A stretch of DNA of 64,000 bases from Streptomyces fumigatiscleroticus (lineage in GTDB: Bacteria; Actinomycetota; Actinomycetes; Streptomycetales; Streptomycetaceae), in assembly GCF_014647975.1 (NCBI RefSeq), contig NZ_BMQF01000013.1:117297-181296 (forward strand), given 5' to 3'. Below, in pieces: positions 1 through 8,212 of the stretch (position 1 is the stretch's first letter; each line of letters begins with the position of its first letter). A program made the translations under genes and the position numbers. The notes under the pieces are model-generated. The model ran no database searches. It was given only the letters and a program-made list of their open reading frames with translations, and was not told the DNA's origin.

Positions 1-273
1 CTGGGGGCCGAGGCCCTGACGGGGCTCGCCGACGCGATCCGCCGCTCGGTGCGCGCGGCCTGGGACGACCCCGAGGCCTCCCGCCCGTACGTCATGGAGC
101 ACGCCCAGGAGATGGACCCGGCCGTCGCCGACCAGCACATCGGGCTGTACGTCAACGAGTTCACCGCCGACCTCGGCGAGGACGGCTACGCGGCGGTGCG
201 CGGTCTGCTGACCCGGGCGGCGGCCGAGGGCCTGGTACCGGCGCTCGGCCCGGACGCGCTCGCCTTCCCGTAG
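1..273 (+). CDS. mqnD: 1,4-dihydroxy-6-naphthoate synthase MqnD, C-terminal part
   Basis: The frame is open from base 1 and gives the last 90 residues of a protein whose start lies left of the window. The segment with YVNEFTADLG near the end, preceded by an HAQEM stretch, matches the C-terminal lobe of MqnD, a periplasmic-binding-protein-like enzyme. MqnD splits cyclic dehypoxanthinyl futalosine to 1,4-dihydroxy-6-naphthoate in the futalosine route to menaquinone, the route Streptomyces uses. The cold shock gene that follows in convergent orientation is the neighbour I recall for the S. coelicolor mqnD gene. Family assignment rests on the C-terminal third only. Confidence 0.75.
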   Translation: MGAEALTGLADAIRRSVRAAWDDPEASRPYVMEHAQEMDPAVADQHIGLYVNEFTADLGEDGYAAVRGLLTRAAAEGLVPALGPDALAFP

Positions 274-296
274 GTCACCCGGACATCACCGGATGT

Positions 297-680
297 TCAG
301 ACGTCCAGTTGGTCGGCGACCGCGCGGAGCAGGCCCGCGATCTTCTTGCCGGAGGCCTTGTCGGGGTAACGGCCCTTCTCGAGCATCGGCGTGATGTTCT
401 CCAGGAGGGTCGTCAGGTCCTGGACGATGGAGGCCAGTTCGTCGGGCTTCTTGCGCTGCGCGGCCGCGACCGACGGCGTCGGGTCGAGCAGTGTCAGGGA
501 CAGGGCCTGGTCGCCGCGCTGCCCGGCGACCACGCCGAACTCCACTCGCTGACCCGGCTTGAGCGTCTCGACTCCGGCGGGGAGGACCGAGGAATGGACG
601 AAGACGTCACCGCCGTCGTCGCGGGAGAGAAAGCCGAAGCCCTTCTCGCTGTTGAACCACTTGACCTTGCCGGTAGGCAC
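297..680 (-). CDS. Cold shock domain protein with C-terminal extension
   Basis: This 127-residue protein has an N-terminal cold shock domain (residues 1-65) with both RNA-binding motifs visible, KGFGFLS and DVFVHSS. The domain binds single-stranded RNA or DNA as an RNA chaperone. Residues 75-127 form an extra helical, charged tail (LASIVQDLTTLLENITPML) absent from the 67-residue CspA type found at 24973-25176. The start is GTG at 680, with a purine-rich GAGGACAG just upstream. It converges on mqnD. The tail might mediate oligomerisation or a protein contact; that is inference. Confidence 0.9.
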   Translation of the reverse strand: MPTGKVKWFNSEKGFGFLSRDDGGDVFVHSSVLPAGVETLKPGQRVEFGVVAGQRGDQALSLTLLDPTPSVAAAQRKKPDELASIVQDLTTLLENITPMLEKGRYPDKASGKKIAGLLRAVADQLDV

Positions 681-790
681 GTCTGTCCTCGTCCTCGTAC
701 TCGTCGGAAAACTGCTACTGAAACGGCTCTTGATAGCACTGGGGCGGGCCGTCGGGACCCGCCGGTACCAAGGCTAATGGTCTTCAGGCC

Positions 791-807
791 GGTGACAAGA
801 CGTCACC
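791..807. promoter_or_regulatory. Inverted repeat between divergent cold shock and membrane protein genes
   Basis: GGTGAC and GTCACC arms are separated by 5 bases in the short intergenic region between the cold shock gene (680, leftward) and the small membrane protein (844, rightward). It is a candidate operator. It keeps the TGAC and GTCA ends of a BldD box but not its centre, so I do not call it BldD. Confidence 0.35.
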
Positions 808-843
808 CGGTTGTTCCTACGCGCTGGGAACTACCCTGGTCCG

Positions 844-1092
844 GTGCGTGACAAAACCCAACCGAATTCCGCCGTGCCCGGTGACGGACTGATCCGTGCC
901 GGTGCGATCGTCTTCTTCGTCGGAGCGGTGGCCACACTGGTCACCGTGGCCCCGCTGCTGCTGGGAACGACGCCTTTTCCGACCTACATGTTCGGGCTGA
1001 GCATGCTCATGGCGGTCGGTTTTCTGCTGGCCGGCGCGGGCCTGCTGCGGTCCGTCGCCGCCGGACGCCGCCAGGCCCGGACCGGAGGCTAG
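844..1092 (+). CDS. Small membrane protein, two TM segments
   Basis: This 82-residue protein has a short charged N-terminus and two hydrophobic helices (about residues 18-40 and 47-68), then a basic tail ending RRQARTGG. I chose the GTG at 844 because TACCCT at 831-836 sits 7 nt before it, a typical leaderless arrangement; an upstream TTG at 811 would read through that -10. The last 4 bases overlap the end of the convergent HAD gene. No function can be given; similar two-helix proteins are common in Streptomyces. Confidence 0.75.
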   Translation: MRDKTQPNSAVPGDGLIRAGAIVFFVGAVATLVTVAPLLLGTTPFPTYMFGLSMLMAVGFLLAGAGLLRSVAAGRRQARTGG

Positions 1093-1715
1093 TCCGAGAG
1101 CCGCGAGCGGTGGTCCGAAAGCCACCGCGGGAACTCGGTGAGATCCCCGAGAACGACATCGGCGCCCGCCGCGCGCAGTTCCCCGGCGCTGCACGGGCCG
1201 GTGGCCACGGCGACGGAGTACGCCCCCGCCGCGCGGGCGCCGCGGATGTCGCCCAGGTGGTCGCCGACGTAGACGCTCGCGCCGTGCTCGCGCAGCGCCT
1301 GCGCCTTCTGCTCGGCCCACAGGTCGCCGATCACCGCGTCGGGCTCGATGCCCAGGTGGGCCAGGTGGAGCTTGGCGTTCGGCTCGTACTTGGCGGTGAC
1401 GACGACCGCCCGTCCGCCGGCCGCGCGCACGGCGTCGACCGCCTCGCGGGCGCCGGGCAGCGCGGGGGTGGCGGCGACGGCGTACGCGGGGTACATCGAG
1501 CGGTACAGCTCGGCGACCTCCGGCACCCGCTCCGCCGGGAACCAGTGCGCCAGCTCCTGCTCCAGCGGCGGCCCGAGCCGGGTGACGGCCAGGTCGGCGT
1601 CGACGTACGTCCCGGTCCGCTCGGACAGCGCCGTGTAGCAGGCGTGGATGCCGGGGCGGGAGTCGACGAGGGTCATGTCGAGGTCGAAGCCGACGGTCGG
1701 CGCGGGGGAGGTCAT
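1089..1715 (-). CDS. HAD family hydrolase, phosphoglycolate phosphatase-like
   Basis: The 208-residue protein has HAD motif I as FDLDMTLVDSR at the N-terminus (nucleophile Asp and acid/base Asp), motif II VVTAK, a conserved Lys near KAQAL, and motif IV GDHLGDIRGA. The helical cap between motifs I and II is that of the phosphoglycolate/beta-phosphoglucomutase group, so it should remove phosphate from a small phosphorylated metabolite. ATG at 1715 is preferred: on this strand CACAAT lies 7 nt before it, as in a leaderless transcript. An ATG three codons upstream (1724) would overlap that hexamer. Confidence 0.85.
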   Translation of the reverse strand: MTSPAPTVGFDLDMTLVDSRPGIHACYTALSERTGTYVDADLAVTRLGPPLEQELAHWFPAERVPEVAELYRSMYPAYAVAATPALPGAREAVDAVRAAGGRAVVVTAKYEPNAKLHLAHLGIEPDAVIGDLWAEQKAQALREHGASVYVGDHLGDIRGARAAGAYSVAVATGPCSAGELRAAGADVVLGDLTEFPRWLSDHRSRLSD

Positions 1716-1809
1716 ATGGGCCATTGTGCCCAGTGCCGGTGCCGGCCGGATGTCCCGGGGCGCCCGGGCGCAGTCCGGTGCGTCATCCGCGGGCCCGTCG
1801 TGGCTGGTC

Positions 1810-1828
1810 GCGCAGTTCCCCGCGCCCC
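1810..1828 (+). repeat. Dispersed repeat GCGCAGTTCCCCGCGCCCC, copy 1
   Basis: This 19-base string occurs again, identical, at 10425-10443. It is followed here by a GGGGCGCC that can pair with CGCGCCCC, giving a small hairpin. The sequence is a widespread extragenic repeat in Streptomyces genomes as far as I recall. Confidence 0.7.
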
Positions 1829-1841
1829 CTTCGGGGCGCCC

Positions 1842-1975
1842 GGGCCCCGTCGTCGCCTTCCCGGCGTCCGTCCGGAGGGCGGGAAGGCGGCGTCATGGGG
1901 ATTCCCCCTGCGCGAAGAGCTCGTTGGAGTGCGTGCCAGGCGTCGCCGGGCAGGCGGGGATGCGACGACAGGGCC
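1842..1975. mobile_element. MITE-like non-coding element, copy 1 (degenerate)
   Basis: The left end GGGCCCCGTCGTC and the right end GACGACAGGGCC are imperfect terminal inverted repeats. Inside are long stretches shared with the copy at 11986-12187, including CCGGCGTCCGTCCGGAG near the left end and GTGCCAGGCGTCGCCGGGCA near the right end. There is no transposase. The last base is also the first base of the stop codon of the leftward gene at 1975-3078, so the element abuts that reading frame. Confidence 0.7.
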
Positions 1976-3078
1976 TAGCGCTGCCGCTGGGAGCGCCACA
2001 CCAGGAACAGGGCCGAGGCCACGGCCGCGCCCCGGACCACCCAGGGCCAGGTCTGGGCGGCCGCCTCGTCCATCCCCCCGTCGGCGATCGGGTCGCCCCA
2101 GCGGCCGTCGGTCCTGCCCCACAGCCAGACGACACCGACGGCGACCGCGAGGCCGGGCAGGATCATGACCGCCCACTTCGTCTCCGTCTGCGTCAGCCGG
2201 CGCGAGCCGTAGGCGATCAGCCAGCCGAGCAGCAGGGCGATCCAGTTGCCGAGCACGGCGCCCGCGACGAGGAGAGCGGCGGCGGCCAGCAGCAGCGGGT
2301 TGCTCCAGCCTCCGGCGGGCAGGGCCGGCAGCCGGCGCCGGCGGGCCGGGCGGCCGGCCTCCTCCGCCTTGCCGGGCTCCTCGGCCGCCTTGCCGGCCTC
2401 CTCGGCGGCGGGTGCGGGCCCGGCGGACGGCTTCTCCGGCGGGTCGGGCTCCCCCCTCGGCGGCGGGGGCTTGAGCAGGTCCGGGATCTCCACGCCCCCG
2501 ACGAACCCCGGGACGCTCTCGCCCGGCCCGAGAGCGGTCCCGTCCACCCGCCACCAGTCCGGCCGGGTGACGCTGTCCCCGAGCTCCTGCGCGCTCGCCA
2601 GATGCGGCGGCGACGGTGCGTCGGAGGGGGCGGGGGCCGACGGGGCGGGGGCCGACGGGGCGGCGGGCCGCGGACGCGGTACGACACGCCGCAGTCCCCT
2701 GCGCCCGGCCCCGCCCCGCACGTCCCGCGCGTCCTGCGCCTCCGCTTCCTGAGCCTCCCGCACGTCCCGCGTGTTCTCCGCGTCCGCGGCGGCCTCCTCG
2801 CGCTTGGGCCGCACGGGCAGAAAGGCGGCCGGCGGCCGGGGCGCACCGCCGCCGTCGCCCGCGGCCGCGACCACGTCGTCGGGGCTGCCCAGCCGGGACA
2901 GGATGCGGCGGACGGCGGCGGGGGAGTCGACGGGGGCCTTGGCGCGGCGCCGGTCGATCTCGCCCCGCAACTCGGCGACCAGGCGCATCCGGGTGGCCGA
3001 CGGCAGCTGGTACTGCTGGGCCACGTCGCCGACGCGGCTCAGATACTCGTAGACGACCTGGTCGCTCTCGATGCCCAC
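1975..3078 (-). CDS. HAAS-domain-like membrane protein
   Basis: The 367-residue protein begins with a helical module of about 70 residues (VVYEYLSRVGDVAQQYQLP, then a basic RLVAELRGEIDRRR and a final LGSPDDV). This looks like the HAAS/DUF1700 signalling domain that precedes membrane segments in many Gram-positive proteins. A disordered Pro/Ala/Glu-rich linker follows (residues 75-235), and the C-terminal 110 residues hold four hydrophobic helices. It probably senses or scaffolds at the membrane; the ligand is unknown. It stands alone; its divergent neighbour is the helicase-associated gene at 3243. Confidence 0.75.
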   Translation of the reverse strand: MGIESDQVVYEYLSRVGDVAQQYQLPSATRMRLVAELRGEIDRRRAKAPVDSPAAVRRILSRLGSPDDVVAAAGDGGGAPRPPAAFLPVRPKREEAAADAENTRDVREAQEAEAQDARDVRGGAGRRGLRRVVPRPRPAAPSAPAPSAPAPSDAPSPPHLASAQELGDSVTRPDWWRVDGTALGPGESVPGFVGGVEIPDLLKPPPPRGEPDPPEKPSAGPAPAAEEAGKAAEEPGKAEEAGRPARRRRLPALPAGGWSNPLLLAAAALLVAGAVLGNWIALLLGWLIAYGSRRLTQTETKWAVMILPGLAVAVGVVWLWGRTDGRWGDPIADGGMDEAAAQTWPWVVRGAAVASALFLVWRSQRQR

Positions 3079-3242
3079 GAAGTCCCCTCCGGGACGGCTG
3101 CGTTGGATGGCCCGTGACGACAGACGTTACCTCTCATCGCCGCGGGCCGCGGACAGGGCGCGGTCCGCGCCGGTCGCATCACCGGGCGCCCCCGCACCGG
3201 ACGCGCGCCCCCGCGTCGTACCCACCCGCTACCGTGGGTCGG

Positions 3243-5954
3243 ATGAGCACCGAGGAGAAGCCCGCGGCCCCCCGGTCCCTGGCGGAAGCGCTCCGCGCCA
3301 GGGACGACGCCTCACTGGCCGCACTCCTGCGCAGCCGCCCCGACCTGATCACCCCCGTCCCCACGGACCTCACCCAGCTGGCGACCCGGGCGGGCACCCG
3401 CGCCTCGGTGGTGCGGGCCCTGGAGCGGCTGGACCGTTTCGCGCTCCAGACGGCGGAGGCGCTGGCCGTCGCGGCCGACCCGGCGACGTACGACGAGCTG
3501 CTCGGCCTGATGGCCGGGGACGCGGGCGATCCCGTCGTGGCCGGCGCGCTGCCCCGCGCCCTGGCCACCCTGCGCGAACAGGCCCTGGTCTGGGGCGGCG
3601 ACGACCGGCTGCGGCTGGTGCGCACCGCCCGCGAACTGCTCGCCCCCGCCCCGCAGCACCCGTCACCGACCGGGCTCGGCCCGACCGTCCAGGAGGCCGC
3701 CTCGGGCATGTCGCCCGGCCGCATCCAGGAGATCGTGACCACGGCCGGGCTGCCCTCGACCCACGACTCGGTCTCCGCCCTCGCCGCGCTCACCGCCCTG
3801 TTCACGGACCGCGCCCGGATGACCGGGCTGCTCGCCGGGGTGCCGGAGGACTCCCTCGACGTGCTGCGGCGCCTGATGTGGGGGCCGCCCTACGGCCAGG
3901 TCACCGCCGACCCCGCGCCCCGGCTGCGCCGGCTGCTCGACCGGGGGCTGCTGCTGCCGACCGCGCCCGGCACGGTGGTCCTGCCCCGGGAGGTGGCCCT
4001 GCATCTGCGCGAGGGCCGTGCGCACCGTACGCCCGAGCCGCTGCCGCCGCCGGTCGGGGCAGCCGCCGCGCACCGTCCACAGCTTGTGGACGCCACCGCC
4101 GCCGGCCAGGCCCAGTCGGCCCTGGCGACCGTGGAGGAGCTGCTGAAGGACTGGGACGAGGGCGGCCCCGCCGTGCTGCGGGCCGGCGGGCTGAGCGTGC
4201 GCGATCTGAAGCGGACCGCCGTCGCGCTGGACGTGCCCGAACCGGTCGCCGCCTTCTGGGTGGAGCTCGCCCACGCGGCCGGCCTGCTCGCCTCCGACGG
4301 GGAGGCGGACGAGCGGTACGCGGCGACCCCGGCCTACGACGAGTGGCTGGAGCTGCCCGCCGCCGAGCGCTGGGCACGGCTCGCCGAGGCGTGGTCGGCG
4401 GCGACGCGGACGGCCGGGCTGGTCGGCGGGCGGGACGCCAAGGACCGCACGCTGTCGGCGCTGGGGCCGGGGCTCGACCGCTCGGCGGCGCCGGAGGTAC
4501 GGCACCGGGTGCTGGCCCTGCTGGCGGAGCTGCCCGAGGGCACCGCCCCGGACGCCGAGTCGGTGCTGGCCCGGCTGCGCTGGGAGCGCCCGCTGCGCGG
4601 CCGGCAGCCGGAGGACGACCTGCGCGGCCGGCTCGCCCGGTGGACGCTGTCCGAGGCGGAGCTGCTGGGCGTCACGGGACGCGGCGCGCTCTCCTCCCAC
4701 GGGCGGGCACTGCTGGGCCTGCCCGCCGCGGAGCCCACGAAGAGCCCGTCGACGGGCGACGGCGACGGCTCCGCGTACGAGCGCCGGCCGGGTTCCGCCA
4801 CGGCGACGGCTCCGGGCGACGGCCACGGCGGAAGCGACGGCGACGACGGCCCCGACGCCGGCCGGAGGCACCCGGGCGGGGCAGCCGCGGCCGGACCCGC
4901 GGACAGCGGTCCCGCCGGTGCCGGTGACAAGCTCCCCGTCCATCACGTCCGGCACCACGCTCCCACTCCCCCGGCCCCCCGCTCCCCCGCCGAGCAGGCC
5001 GTGGCCTCGGCCGCCGCCGCCCGGCTGCTCGCGCCCCTGCTGCCCGAGCCGCTGGACCACGTGCTGCTCCAGGCCGATCTGACGGCGGTGGCGCCGGGGC
5101 CGTTGCAGCGGCCGCTGGCCGACATGCTGGACGTGCTCGCCGACGTGGAGTCCAAGGGCGGGGCCACGGTCTACCGGTTCACGCCCGGCTCGGTGCGCCG
5201 TGCGCTGGACGCCGGCCGGACCGCCTCCGACCTGCACGCCTTTCTCGCCGCCCACTCCCGCACGCCGGTACCGCAGCCGCTGGCCTATCTGATCGACGAC
5301 GTGGCCCGCAGACACGGCCGGCTGCGGGTGGGCGCGGCCTCGTCCTACGTACGCTGCGACGACGACGCGCTGCTCGACGAGATCCTCGCCGACAAGCGCG
5401 CCACCGGACTCGGGCTGCGCCGCCTGGCGCCGACCGTGCTGGCAGCGCAGGCCGACCCGGCGGTGCTGCTGGAGGGGCTGCGCGCGATGGGCTTCGCGCC
5501 GGCCGCCGAGTCCGCCGAGGGCGATGTGCTGATCACCCGCGCCCATGCCCACCGCACCCCGCCGCGCACGCCCCCGCAGCCGGTCCCGGAGGGCCCGCCG
5601 GTGCCCGACGAGACCCTGCTCACGGCCGCGCTCCGCGCCGTGAGGGCCGGTGACCTGGCCTTCACCGCCCCGCGCAAGCCGAACGCGGGCGCCGACGCCC
5701 CGGCGGCGGGCGGCGAGCTGCCCCGCACCAGCTCCGCCGAGACCCTCGCCACCGTGCAGGCCGCGGTGCTGACCGGCGAGGCGCTGTGGATCGGGTACGT
5801 CAACGCCGAGGGCGCCGCCAGCCAGCGCGTCGTCGCCCCGATCCGGGTGGAGGGCGGTTTCGTCACGGCCTACGACCACACCGCGGACGAGGTCCGCACC
5901 TTTCCGCTGCACCGGATCACGGGGGTCGCCGAGCTGGCGGACGACGCGACCTGA
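3243..5954 (+). CDS. Helicase-associated / WYL-like protein, partner of XPB
   Basis: This 903-residue protein consists of winged-helix-like segments in the first 500 residues, a low-complexity Gly/Asp/Pro linker (about residues 500-580), a region resembling the XPB-type helicase C-terminal/DRD domain, and a C-terminal WYL-like strand set (GEALWIGYVN...RVVAPIRVEGGFVTAYD). ATG at 3243 fits a leaderless start, with TACCGT at 3230-3235. The XPB helicase follows 112 bp downstream on the same strand, and this pairing is conserved in actinobacteria. The likely role is DNA or nucleotide-ligand sensing with the helicase in repair. No catalytic motif is visible. Confidence 0.8.
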   Translation: MSTEEKPAAPRSLAEALRARDDASLAALLRSRPDLITPVPTDLTQLATRAGTRASVVRALERLDRFALQTAEALAVAADPATYDELLGLMAGDAGDPVVAGALPRALATLREQALVWGGDDRLRLVRTARELLAPAPQHPSPTGLGPTVQEAASGMSPGRIQEIVTTAGLPSTHDSVSALAALTALFTDRARMTGLLAGVPEDSLDVLRRLMWGPPYGQVTADPAPRLRRLLDRGLLLPTAPGTVVLPREVALHLREGRAHRTPEPLPPPVGAAAAHRPQLVDATAAGQAQSALATVEELLKDWDEGGPAVLRAGGLSVRDLKRTAVALDVPEPVAAFWVELAHAAGLLASDGEADERYAATPAYDEWLELPAAERWARLAEAWSAATRTAGLVGGRDAKDRTLSALGPGLDRSAAPEVRHRVLALLAELPEGTAPDAESVLARLRWERPLRGRQPEDDLRGRLARWTLSEAELLGVTGRGALSSHGRALLGLPAAEPTKSPSTGDGDGSAYERRPGSATATAPGDGHGGSDGDDGPDAGRRHPGGAAAAGPADSGPAGAGDKLPVHHVRHHAPTPPAPRSPAEQAVASAAAARLLAPLLPEPLDHVLLQADLTAVAPGPLQRPLADMLDVLADVESKGGATVYRFTPGSVRRALDAGRTASDLHAFLAAHSRTPVPQPLAYLIDDVARRHGRLRVGAASSYVRCDDDALLDEILADKRATGLGLRRLAPTVLAAQADPAVLLEGLRAMGFAPAAESAEGDVLITRAHAHRTPPRTPPQPVPEGPPVPDETLLTAALRAVRAGDLAFTAPRKPNAGADAPAAGGELPRTSSAETLATVQAAVLTGEALWIGYVNAEGAASQRVVAPIRVEGGFVTAYDHTADEVRTFPLHRITGVAELADDAT

Positions 5955-6066
5955 CGCCCGCGGACCCGCCCGCGGACCCCCGCCGGGCGGGCGGCCCCGG
6001 CCCGCACGACGATCAGGCACACTGGACGTTCGGCCGTGCCGAGCCATCGCAGAAAGGCAGCCGCGC

Positions 6067-7710
6067 GTGAATGGTCCGCTGATCGTCCAGTCCGACAAGA
6101 CCCTGCTCCTGGAAGTCGACCACGAGCGGGCCGACGACTGCCGCCGGGCCATCGCTCCGTTCGCCGAGCTGGAGCGGGCGCCGGAGCACATCCACACCTA
6201 CCGGGTCACGCCGCTGGGCCTGTGGAACGCGCGGGCCGCCGGGCACGACGCCGAGCAGGTGGTGGACGCGCTGGTGCAGTACAGCCGCTACCCGGTGCCG
6301 CACGCGCTGCTGGTGGACATCGCCGAGACGATGGACCGCTACGGCCGGCTGACGCTGAGCAAGCACCCGGCGCACGGGCTGGTGCTGACCACGACCGACC
6401 GGCCGGTGCTGGAGGAGGTGCTGAAGTCCAAGCGGATCGCGCCGCTGGTGGGCGCCCGCATCGACCCCGACACCGTGGCCGTGCACCCCTCCGAGCGCGG
6501 GCAGATCAAGCAGACCCTGCTGAAACTGGGCTGGCCCGCCGAGGACCTCGCCGGATACGTCGACGGCGAGGCGCACCCGATCGACTTGCGCGAGGACGGC
6601 TGGGCGCTCAGGCCGTACCAGAAGCAGGCGGTGGAGAACTTCTGGCACGGCGGGTCCGGCGTCGTCGTACTGCCCTGCGGCGCGGGCAAGACGCTGGTCG
6701 GCGCCGGGGCCATGGCCCAGGCCAGGTCGACGACGCTCATCCTCGTCACCAACACCGTCTCCGCCCGGCAGTGGAAGCACGAACTGGTGAAGCGGACCTC
6801 GCTGACCGAGGACGAGATCGGCGAGTACAGCGGGACCAGGAAGGAGATCCGGCCCGTCACCATCGCCACGTACCAGGTGCTGACGACCCGGCGGAAGGGC
6901 GTCTACCCGCATCTGGAGCTGTTCGACTCCCGCGACTGGGGCCTGATCGTCTACGACGAGGTGCACCTGCTGCCCGCGCCGGTCTTCAAGTTCACCGCCG
7001 ACCTCCAGGCCCGGCGGCGGCTCGGTCTGACCGCGACCCTGGTCCGGGAGGACGGCCGCGAGTCGGACGTGTTCTCCCTCATCGGCCCCAAGCGGTTCGA
7101 CGCGCCGTGGAAGGAGATCGAGGCGCAGGGCTATATCGCGCCCGCCGACTGTGTGGAGGTCCGGGTCAATCTGACGGACTCCGAGCGGCTGGCGTACGCC
7201 ACCGCCGAGGCCGAGGAGAAGTACCGCTTCTGCGCGACGACCGCGACCAAGCGCAAGGTGACCGAGGCGATCGTCAGGCGCTTCGCCGGACAGCAGATCC
7301 TCGTCATCGGGCAGTACATCGACCAGCTGGACGAGCTGGGCGAGCACCTGGGCGCACCGGTCATCAAGGGAGAGACCTCGAACACCCAGCGGGAGAAGCT
7401 GTTCGACGCCTTCCGGGAGGGCGAGATCAACGTCCTCGTCGTGTCGAAGGTCGCGAACTTCTCCATCGACCTGCCGGAGGCGACGGTCGCGATCCAGGTG
7501 TCGGGCACCTTCGGGTCGCGGCAGGAGGAGGCGCAGCGGCTCGGCCGGGTGCTGCGGCCCAAGGCCGACGGCCACCAGGCGCACTTCTACTCGGTCGTCG
7601 CCCGCGACACCATCGACCAGGACTTCGCCGCGCACCGCCAGCGGTTCCTGGCGGAGCAGGGGTACGCGTACCGGATCATGGACGCGGACGAGCTGCTGGC
7701 GGAGAGCTGA
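6067..7710 (+). CDS. DNA repair helicase XPB (superfamily 2)
   Basis: The 547-residue protein carries the N-terminal damage-recognition-like domain typical of bacterial XPB, then an SF2 helicase core. Walker A is CGAGKT at residues 204-209. The DEVH box is at 297-300 and GLTAT follows about 40 residues later. In the C-terminal RecA domain, QEEAQRLGRVLRPK is motif VI. It should unwind DNA 3 to 5 using ATP. GTG at 6067 is preceded by AGAAAGG. The gene lies downstream of the helicase-associated protein, probably co-transcribed. Confidence 0.95.
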   Translation: MNGPLIVQSDKTLLLEVDHERADDCRRAIAPFAELERAPEHIHTYRVTPLGLWNARAAGHDAEQVVDALVQYSRYPVPHALLVDIAETMDRYGRLTLSKHPAHGLVLTTTDRPVLEEVLKSKRIAPLVGARIDPDTVAVHPSERGQIKQTLLKLGWPAEDLAGYVDGEAHPIDLREDGWALRPYQKQAVENFWHGGSGVVVLPCGAGKTLVGAGAMAQARSTTLILVTNTVSARQWKHELVKRTSLTEDEIGEYSGTRKEIRPVTIATYQVLTTRRKGVYPHLELFDSRDWGLIVYDEVHLLPAPVFKFTADLQARRRLGLTATLVREDGRESDVFSLIGPKRFDAPWKEIEAQGYIAPADCVEVRVNLTDSERLAYATAEAEEKYRFCATTATKRKVTEAIVRRFAGQQILVIGQYIDQLDELGEHLGAPVIKGETSNTQREKLFDAFREGEINVLVVSKVANFSIDLPEATVAIQVSGTFGSRQEEAQRLGRVLRPKADGHQAHFYSVVARDTIDQDFAAHRQRFLAEQGYAYRIMDADELLAES

Positions 7711-7719
7711 CCGGGGAGG

Positions 7720-7905
7720 TCACTTGCGGCGCACGCCCGCTTCCTCCTCGTACTCACCGAGAACGACCACGTCGAAGGCGGCGCCCGCGAACACCGCCAC
7801 GGCGCGCAGGGATTGACCGACACGGTGCCGGCGGCTGCCGGGCACGGCCCCGGCAGCGGGCGGACGGCCCGGTGCCGGAGCTGGGGAGATGGTTGCTGCG
7901 CTCAT
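7720..7905 (-). CDS. Small conserved-looking protein of unknown function
   Basis: This is a 61-residue reading frame with a Pro/Ala-rich N-terminus and a compact C-terminus containing AVFAGAAFDVVVLGEYEEE and a basic end RRK. Third positions are strongly GC. It converges on the XPB helicase, 9 bp away. ATG at 7905 has GGGGA 4 nt upstream. I recognise the tail pattern as common among short Streptomyces proteins but can assign no function. A longer start would run through the low-quality upstream region. Confidence 0.55.
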   Translation of the reverse strand: MSAATISPAPAPGRPPAAGAVPGSRRHRVGQSLRAVAVFAGAAFDVVVLGEYEEEAGVRRK

Positions 7906-7982
7906 GTCCCCATGGTGCTTTTCGTCATGTGTTGCGGGCATCGGTCCACGGGGCGAACCGCCCCCTAGGGGACGGCGGAAAC

Positions 7983-8064
7983 GGCGTCCTCCCACGCGGG
8001 AGGAGGCCGGGCCACCGCGCGGGAGGACGCCGGGCAACCGCGCGGGAAAACGGTTGGCCCGCGC
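7983..8064. repeat. Hairpin plus 23-bp tandem repeat upstream of helD
   Basis: Two near-identical 23-bp units start at 7998 (GGGAGGAGGCCGGGCCACCG) and 8021 (GGGAGGACGCCGGGCAACCG). They are followed by a partial third at 8044. The first unit also pairs with the inverted GGCGTCCTCCC at 7983-7993, giving an 11-bp stem with one mismatch. The block lies directly upstream of the predicted helD promoter and may be a regulatory or terminator region. Confidence 0.6.
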
Positions 8065-8084
8065 CGTACCCGCTCATCTAAAAT
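8054..8084 (+). promoter_or_regulatory. Candidate promoter of helD
   Basis: TTGGCC at 8054-8059 and TAAAAT at 8079-8084 with a 19-base spacer form the only AT-rich, promoter-like pair in this otherwise very GC-rich intergenic region. The start codon is about 130 nt downstream, so a leader of roughly 120 nt is predicted. Confidence 0.4.
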
Positions 8085-8212
8085 TCCCGCTCTTGCCCGC
8101 CTCCCTCACGGAGTGCCGCCGGCCGGACGGAAACCGGCCGGTACCCCCGGCCGCCCGACGGCGGCTCGCGCGCAGCCACGACCCCCTTCACAGGTCCCCC
8201 GGAGGCACCCCC

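Noticed and set aside
791..807. BldD box between the first cold shock gene and the membrane protein
   Set aside because: Only the outer TGAC/GTCA bases fit; the CwG centre is missing.
3663..6197. An 844-codon open frame antisense to the helicase-associated gene
   Set aside because: Arg/Gly/His-rich product without domains; a GC-skew shadow of the real gene, whose third positions are strongly GC.
7906..8212. Rifamycin-associated element before helD
   Set aside because: I could not see a convincing match to the palindromic element; the region has repeats of a different kind.
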